NCBI GenBank assembly: GCA_029255685.2
Contig: CM055313.2
Span: 39,822,079-39,886,078, forward strand
Source: Silene conica
Lineage: Eukaryota > Streptophyta > Magnoliopsida > Caryophyllales > Caryophyllaceae
DNA length: 64,000 nt
Direction: 5' to 3'
This document shows, piece after piece, positions 57,893 through 64,000 of the stretch. A model generated the notes under the pieces. That model had not been told where the DNA came from. It was given only the letters and a program-made list of their open reading frames with translations, and did no database searches. Both the position numbers and the translations under genes were made by a program. Numbering within the stretch: position 1 is the stretch's first letter; each line of letters starts with the position of its first letter.

Positions 57893-57912
57893 TCTCCCCG
57901 GCAACGGCGCCA
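57893..57912 (-). other. Athila-type primer-binding site of the inverted element
   Basis: The minus strand reads TGGCGCCGTTGCCGGGGAGA, a perfect Athila/Tat-type site next to the LTR end TGTCA. Confidence 0.93.
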
Positions 57913-58512
57913 AAATTTGACACCCGTCGTTAAGGGGTGTCAAAGATAAGATTTATAAAACCTCAGCTTAAACTAGATAGAGTAAGTCAAGGGTCGAACC
58001 ACAGAGAGACAAGGTTAATTCTGTTTGCCAATTTTTAATCTATAAAGTAACAATAAAAAGGGGGTGTTTTGATTGGGTTGATAACAACTAAGTCTAAAAG
58101 GAAAGATAAGAACGAACTGAATAAAAAGGTGCAAACGATGATAAGAGAGATGCTAGGATGTTCGGGTCACTATAGCTATGATGGCAGACGGTCTAGGTAA
58201 ACATGTATTACAGTCGCGTAAGATGGGTATAACGAGTCCTTTCGGTCTAGGTTAACTAGTAGCTCCTTTCGACCTATGCTACTAGTCCCTAGGTCTCACT
58301 AATACTAGGTGTCAACACGATTAGCGATTCCTAAAGCCTAAGTCACAAATCTTTCGATCGTAGGTAGCTTAATCGTTTAAGCCGTTAACTAACGCCCTTC
58401 CCTGTCTTTCGATCTATGGGTTGGTCATTACTAAGCATCTAACAAGTCTCCCTGAGGTCTCATTGAAAGATATTGCATTTAACGGGATAAAACAAAACTG
58501 ATCAGACGCGTG

Positions 58513-58592
58513 ATCAGTCGATCGACCAGATTCACCGGTCGATCGACCAATCAACTCAGTCGACCGACCAGAGAAGTCAGTCGGTCAACCAA
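58513..58592. repeat. Palindrome module in the inverted LTR (inner)
   Basis: CAGTCGATCGACCAG, CCGGTCGATCGACCAA, CAGTCGACCGACCAG and CAGTCGGTCAACCAAG in two pairs; outer bases mostly complementary. Confidence 0.82.
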
Positions 58593-59106
58593 GTACTGCT
58601 ACGGATTGCCCTAAACTACGCCATCTACGCTATAGGTCGCCTACATCCTAACATAAGGGTCTCGCTGCTCATGATATTAATGAAAACAGTAATTATAATG
58701 ATAATAACGATAATAGAAAACATGATTGATGCGATTAACGAAATAACAATTAACAACCATAAAGGTTTAGGGATTCTAATTAACCGGATACTAATAAAAC
58801 TATGAATAAATTGAACTAGAGCAAGAATTGCCGTATAAAGGAAATAGGGCAGAAAGATTAACTTTATTGAATTGAATGGAACAGAATGTTATGCTTGGAG
58901 TAAATTGAGAACAATGATTGCGAACTAAAGAGAATTCTAATTCTAATTCCAAAACTGAAATAAGTAAAAAGTATTGGAGAATTTTGAGATTGGTGAACTT
59001 GATGATTAGCCTAATGACTGGATTATGCTTTTATAAGAGTTTCTCAAAGCTTTCTCTCTTGACCTAATCACGTCGTGGGCTTTTGCGAATTTCTGAAGTC
59101 TGTGCC

Positions 59107-59217
59107 TTGGTCGACCGACCTATGATGCTGGTCGGTCGACCAACTATCGGGTTTCTGAAATCTCGCGCATCAGGTACCTTTGTCGACCGACCATAGTAGG
59201 TGGTCGATCGACCAAAC
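59107..59217. repeat. Palindrome module in the inverted LTR (outer)
   Basis: CTTGGTCGACCGACC, CTGGTCGGTCGACCAA, TTTGTCGACCGACCA and GTGGTCGATCGACCAAA in two pairs. The LTR fragment at 53452-53541 repeats three of them. Confidence 0.85.
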
Positions 59218-59696
59218 TGCAGTACAATAATGCATTCTGACGAATTCTGCAGCGCGCGTCGATCTTAAAACAGCTGCCGTTTCTTCGTTGCTTATTGTAA
59301 TCAAGCGATTCTTGCGGTGTTGGAAATATAAGAGAATAAGCTTTCACCTCCAATTCGAATCACTCAATTATCAGCTCTAGAACTCAAGATATAGCCAATT
59401 GAAACAGGCTGCAATATCGCGAAGCGATTCTTTCCTTATTAAAGCTTGTAAACTGTGTGCACCCTTGCTTATGCCATCTTCAGGCTTTGAAGTGCGCGCC
59501 AAGTTCGTTCCTTAAGCATCCTCTTCGTGTAAAATGCTATGCTAAGAACTCGGGGACGGATTTAGCTCAATATCTACTCATTTCCGCATTAAACTGCAAT
59601 AATGCACCAAAACACGAAAGTAGACGAAATAGGGGAAATAGTAGCCTAAACTACACAAATGAGCTCTGAAATGCGTGTGAAATGAGGTGTAAATCA

Positions 59697-60295
59697 GTTA
59701 TCTTGCATGTTATTTCTTGAATTCGCTATTATTAGTTTTATAATTATGCGTAGCTACTCCCTATGATTGGGAATTAGGGGAACCATGGCGAAAATTAGGT
59801 TTTTAATTGTTTTATGATTTTTATACCAATATCCATTATTGTTGGTGAACCTATTCTTCTAGATTGAAGGATTGTAAGAATTAGTTTAACAACAATTTTG
59901 GAATTGCCCTATGAATGAAAGTTTAGTGCTTTACCACGAACCCTAAGACCGTAAGAATTGGGTAGAATATTGACCTAGAGGTTTATTCTTTGTTCATTGG
60001 GATTGTTTTACTTGGTTATTCACCCCATTTTGACTTACTCTAGCCATGGGGAACCGAAGTTCCTAATCATCCTCTTAGCTTTGTTTAACATCTTTGTTTA
60101 TTTTGTCATCTTAATTGTTAGTTTCAACCCAACAATCAAACCCCCCCCCCCTTTTTATTTGTTACTTCAATAGACTCTAAATTCACAAACATAATTAACC
60201 TTGTCCCCTTGTGGTTCGACCCTTGACTTACTCTATCTAGTGTAAGCCGAGGTTTTATAAATCTTATCTTTGGCACCCGTCAACGACGGGTGTCA
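59697..60295 (+). mobile_element. 3' LTR remnant of the plus-strand Athila-like element
   Basis: Matches 52305-52894 of the 5' LTR, including the GGGGAACCATGG block and the AACGACGGGTGTCA end. Followed by the TTATG duplication. Confidence 0.9.
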
Positions 60296-60300
60296 TTATG

Positions 60301-60470
60301 ATCATCGGAAATCAGATCTAAACTGATGTTGCTTAGACACAGGTTTGCTACATCAACTTCTTCTGAGTCTTCGTCGTCCTCGGAAGATAAGGGTGTATGA
60401 TTATCCAATTTCAAAGATAAGGGTGTATGATTATCCAATTTCGAGTATTTCATAAAGTTTCAGGTATCTC
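60301..60470 (-). pseudogene. gag: Copia gag N-terminal remnant
   Basis: A minus-strand open frame continuous with the gag piece ending at 51643 once the insertion and one copy of TTATG are discounted. It encodes an acidic stretch (SSEDDEDSEEVDVANLCLSN) preceded by a tandem duplication of nine codons (KLDNHTPLS twice, 60388-60440). It fades at about 60470, where LARD-type sequence begins. Confidence 0.75.
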
Positions 60471-61716
60471 TATATCTTAAATTCATCAAACGACATTTCT
60501 GTAATACTCCAGGATAAACCATTTCTATACCATTGCTTGTTCAAAATCTTTATACTCCATAGATTATCAACTCTCTAATTCCTTCAATTCCCAAAACTTT
60601 CATTACTCATCGAGTTACTCTATTCTAATCCCACACAAGGTGTAAATCCTTATAATTCATTAATACCTCCAAACGTGAACACTAAGATCCACTATTAACG
60701 TTCTCACACCTCTATATACGAATCGAAACGTTCTTTAACCATCGCAACCCCAAAATCTCACAAATCCATAAGTTGCACCTTACTACAATAATCAGACATC
60801 CAAAGATATTATCTTTAGGTAGCTCCTCTAAGATTACATCATTAATTCCGTTCGAACAACTAAAGGCATAAACTTTAATAATTTCCCCCAAGATTACCTC
60901 GTAGATCCTTTCAATACTCATCCATCATTATAAACGATTCTTATTCTTCAACGTTACATCCCAAGTATATTTTCGAAATTCATTTAACGACTTCGAACAC
61001 CTTATTCATACTCTTAAAGAATCACATTTCAATCCACCAGTTCTAAATCCCAATTTTGATTCCCAAGGTTAAATTATTCCGAAAGCTACATATATCACTC
61101 AAAATTGAATCTAGGAATTTCACCAACCAATTCCACCCACCAATTGGATAAACAACTAAACATAAGGATCATCAAGACATGGCTTACTGCACTCCCTAAA
61201 CGTTTTTAGTAACATTACTTTTCAAAATAAGGGCTAGGGGTTATCCTCGAACAAAATCCTCAATATCGAACTAAGCTCGGTTACCTACAAAGCGCCATGG
61301 GAAAAGGCAAGTAACAAGGATAAGGTTAAGTCGGGAAGTTACGAAAGTATCTTATGAGTTAAGATAGAAAAGAGTTTGGGAAGGGAGGATATGCATCAAG
61401 AAATAAGGAAGATGGTGATGCATGAAGAACAAGGAGTATCTTCGGGGACATGGAAGCATCCTTCAAAGATAGCATGAATCTTCCATCTTCGGTATTAGAC
61501 AATAATCTTGATCGCCATCCAGGTAAGCTCATAGTTCACCAATCCTTGAGCACAAAAATAAAATCTTTGACAATTAACAAACATGTTAGACCTAACCAGG
61601 AGAAATCACATTACAGACTACCACTTGGTCCTTAAGTCTAACTATCTCTCATTCATTATATTAGGTCAAGTTCAAATTTAAAGATGGGGTACACTTGCGT
61701 GCGTCGGGGGCATTAC
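60471..61716 (-). other. Noncoding interior of a minus-strand LARD relative
   Basis: No coding. The 370 bp next to the primer site aligns with the start of the LARD interior (22983-23330) on the opposite strand, sharing several blocks of 10-17 bp. It is truncated on the left against the Copia gag remnant. Confidence 0.7.
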
Positions 61717-61728
61717 TGCTCTGATACC
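61717..61728 (-). other. Primer-binding site of the LARD relative
   Basis: The minus strand reads TGGTATCAGAGC, four bases from the LTR end. Confidence 0.9.
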
Positions 61729-61732
61729 AACA

Positions 61733-63700
61733 GTGACACCCCGCGATATAACATAAAAATAAACAAGTAATTTGCAGCGGAAATATGATACTTCTAAAAA
61801 CTTTTCGACAAATTTATTAAAAACTTTTTCGCGGAATATCAAAACAACAAGCGGAAGACTAACACTAATAAGAAAGTATAGATTACGCACGAATACTTAA
61901 TTAAACGATGGATAAGGTATCCCACGTTAACAACATGAAATAAATTTAAACTAAGCGTAAGGGTAATTGTCGAATGATAAACAATGCTCGCTAGCCACAC
62001 GTCTTCCCCAAACAGCAGCAACCTACATTCATGAAACATGAACTCCACAGTTAGTGGGGAGTAACTCAGGATTCTCCCAGCCACTTTACATCAAAATACA
62101 ACTAGATAACAATAAGAACATATTGTATATGAAGTAGTACATGTGAATATGTGAAATATCAAAGCATGCATAATACTCAAAATCAGGTAAACAACCAGGT
62201 GATTGACTCAGAGGCCAACAACTAGGTGGCATGTCTAATCACGCATACAACAAGAAACCAAGAATAGAATGAACGCCATAAGCGCGCATATGCACGATCC
62301 CTGACTAATTGAGCGCTTAGGCACGACCTCCAACTACCGGAGCGCTTAGGCACGACCTCCAATCGGAGCGCTTAGGCACGACCTCCAAAGACGGGAGCGC
62401 ATAGGCTCGACCTCCAACTATGTATAGCGTATAACCACTGCCTATATGCCTAAGACATGGCCAGACCTCTCGATGTAATAACCTACATCGAACGACACAC
62501 GAGGACCGGAGCGCATATAGCACGACCTCCGACCAATCCCGAACATAGTTAAAATCCCATTCCATGGGTGGCATTTGTTCATTACAATGGTACCCAAATC
62601 GTACCACCGCTATCTATTCACAAACAAGGTAACATAACCGTCACCATCACAACTTAGGATGACATAACCGTCACCTACACAAAATTAGGATGACGTAACC
62701 GTTAACCAACTCATTAACAACGCTTGAGCTAACCATTAATAAATAAGACAACACTTATATCCATTTCATGCGGGAAAAGAACACACGGGATTGAGTAATG
62801 AAACAAAAGTTCTAAATGCATTTCACATACAGCTGTCCTCTGCCGTAAAATTCATAATTAATTCAAATAAAATCGAAATGATACAAGGCCAGTTGGGATG
62901 GATTTATGAGACTTTTAGCTACAATATTTGTAAACAAAAAGTTTCCAAATACGAACATAACAGGGGCTTATTGTCTGATCTTTACAGTGTGTCAGAAATC
63001 GTCACACAAACTGTATTGCTTCATAAAACGGGTTCAACAAATCATTTTTGGGCAACGAAAACTCCTAACATCATCTAAAATATTCAAAGTTTAATTATTG
63101 AAAAGGACCAGAACAGTTTCAAAGTATAAAAATGGTTTTCGAAACAATCTTTAAGCTACTGTCCGTTTTGCGAGTATTTCGGCGCAATGTTCGTAAATAA
63201 TTTATTGTGAACAAACGACATGCAAGAAAATTACAAAATTTTAGAGGTAGACTCTACACATAAAATAAACAGGGGTGTCGTTTCCACATTTTCAAAGACG
63301 GATACTCCAAGATGTCGAAATAAATTGTACAAGACAATGGACAGATTTGTCAAGGTGCTGAAACTTTATCAAATAACCAAAGTAAACCAAGCATTATGAA
63401 CTTGAAAGACTATCAAACTAATCATCCTCATAGATCACACCCTCATTTAACAATACAATCCTTAATGAATTTCGAACTAGAATATCACCCAACACAACCA
63501 TGCAAAATGAAATCCATCCAAACATATGATTTATGAACTTAATCATTCACTATTTAACCAAGCACAATTCTAGTATACTAAACATTACTAGCATATAGAA
63601 CACATGCAAACATAGACGATAAGTCGAGTAACCCATCACCGTTACCTCATAGCAGCTGTTCAATAAGCATGATTTTGACTCATCCGGTTTGGACAACCTG
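61733..63700 (-). mobile_element. LTR of the LARD relative (partial)
   Basis: A minus-strand LTR ending GGGGTGTCA. It shares with the LARD LTRs the TTCCGC block near the end, a GGCTAGCGAGCATTG block (near 61990), GTGGCTGGGAGAATCC followed by TACTCCCCACTAACTGTGG (62040-62090), and a short-repeat array (62305-62530). The outer start expected for such LTRs (TGTAACA) is not present; the LTR at 63701 interrupts or truncates it. Confidence 0.72.
62305..62530 (-). repeat. Short-hairpin repeat array in the LARD relative
   Basis: Five to six units whose minus strand reads GGAGGTCGTGCCTAAGCGCTCC: arms GGAG and CTCC with a near-constant loop (variants TATATG, GAGCCTATG). Next to it, TCGATGTA and TACATCGA (62473-62494) form a perfect 8-bp hairpin. 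Confidence 0.8.
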
Positions 63701-64000
63701 TAATACCCCGTATTTAGTCTCGGTCAACGGCAGTCGAACCATGTTTTATACACGTATTTCAATCAAATGGAATGTTTATAAAGTATTTACGTAAACTATT
63801 ATTATTTTATAAATCGTATTTCTACGATTATACCGTATTTCATAATAATTTTATATTTGATGATTATTTCGTAAAATGTCATTTTATTCGTATTTCTTTA
63901 TTTTGATAATATATTTAATACTGTAATACTTCATATTTTATGTCGTTTATTTATATTTCTTTGTTAACTTTATTAGATTTCGATGTCGATGAGTTATAAT
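63701..64000 (+). mobile_element. LTR start (Gypsy type), cut by the window edge
   Basis: Starts TGTAATACCCCGTATTTAG and CGGTCAACGGCAGTCG. Matches the minus-strand LTR whose outer end is at 12805. The remainder lies outside the window. Confidence 0.7.

Larger units (their letters stand above)
57918..59696 (-). mobile_element. 5' LTR of the inverted Athila-like element
   Basis: From the primer-site edge (TGACACCCGTCG) to about 59696, lacking only about 26 bp of its outer end compared with 53896-53922. It carries palindrome modules at 58513-58592 and 59107-59217. It joins plus-strand LTR sequence directly at 59697. Confidence 0.88.
51649..60295 (+). mobile_element. Athila-like Gypsy element, rearranged, with TSD
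   Basis: Plus-strand element with a 5' LTR (51649-52894), an Athila-type primer site, a gag start, and a 3' LTR reduced to its last 599 bp (59697-60295). The perfect duplication TTATG (51644-51648, 60296-60300) shows the outer ends came from one insertion into a Copia gag. The middle (53443-59696) is an inverted, related element with truncated ends. No pol. Confidence 0.88.

Overview
The window looks like repeat-rich nuclear DNA from a flowering plant, probably a eudicot. The grounds are plant-type Copia and Athila-like Gypsy elements, plant L1-type LINEs (DUF4283 ORF1, AP endonuclease, RT, zf-RVT), a CACTA terminus, spliceosomal exon fragments of plant enzymes, AT-rich noncoding DNA, and primer-binding sites for initiator tRNA-Met (TGGTATCAGAGC) and for the Athila-type tRNA (TGGCGCCGTTGCCGGGG). 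I saw no intact host gene and no RNA gene. Almost every base belongs to nested, truncated or inverted transposable elements. I cannot name the species.

Layout. 1-2023: start of a minus-strand Copia element cut by the window edge, inserted in a LINE 3' end. 2024-6249: that LINE tail, split by a TRIM-like element and a 3.5 kb non-autonomous LTR element with 755-bp LTRs. 6250-12805: a probable minus-strand Gypsy LTR holding two solo LTRs with perfect target-site duplications (AAGTC at 6951-10019; ATACC at 10432-11700). 12806-17592: fragments of an anthranilate synthase gene and a GH3 beta-glucosidase gene beside a CACTA terminus, consistent with a Pack-CACTA. 18840-29676: a Copia 3' LTR split by a 9.26 kb LARD-like element (19971-29229) with 3-kb LTRs that look identical. 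29677-31745: pieces of Athila-like LTRs in both orientations. 31746-48440: a minus-strand LINE carrying an LTR insertion and a 10.7 kb Copia-type gag-only element (36300-46985, TSD TACAT), which itself contains a plus-strand, internally deleted LINE. 48476-51643 and 60301-60470: a decayed minus-strand Copia gag-pol split by an Athila-like element (51649-60295, TSD TTATG) that has an inverted, gag-bearing relative inside it. 60471-64000: a minus-strand LARD relative whose LTR abuts another plus-strand LTR.

The most interesting signal is not coding. The 3-kb LTRs of the LARD family carry a dense series of predicted hairpins: five GC-rich ones, an array of 10-12 small units with a nearly constant loop and unit-specific complementary arms, and two copies of a GACCCCCCGG...AAACCGGCTCTCC core inside arms that also differ but still pair. 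Complementarity is kept while the arm sequence changes, both between units and between two diverged LTR families, which is the pattern expected for selected RNA or single-strand DNA structure. The unrelated Athila-like elements carry a parallel device: sets of short GGTCGACC-centred palindromes, usually arranged as two pairs, in their LTRs, gag and 3' noncoding region. I do not recognise either from known plant elements. The noncoding interior of the LARD is also clearly conserved in its relative at 60.5-61.7 kb.
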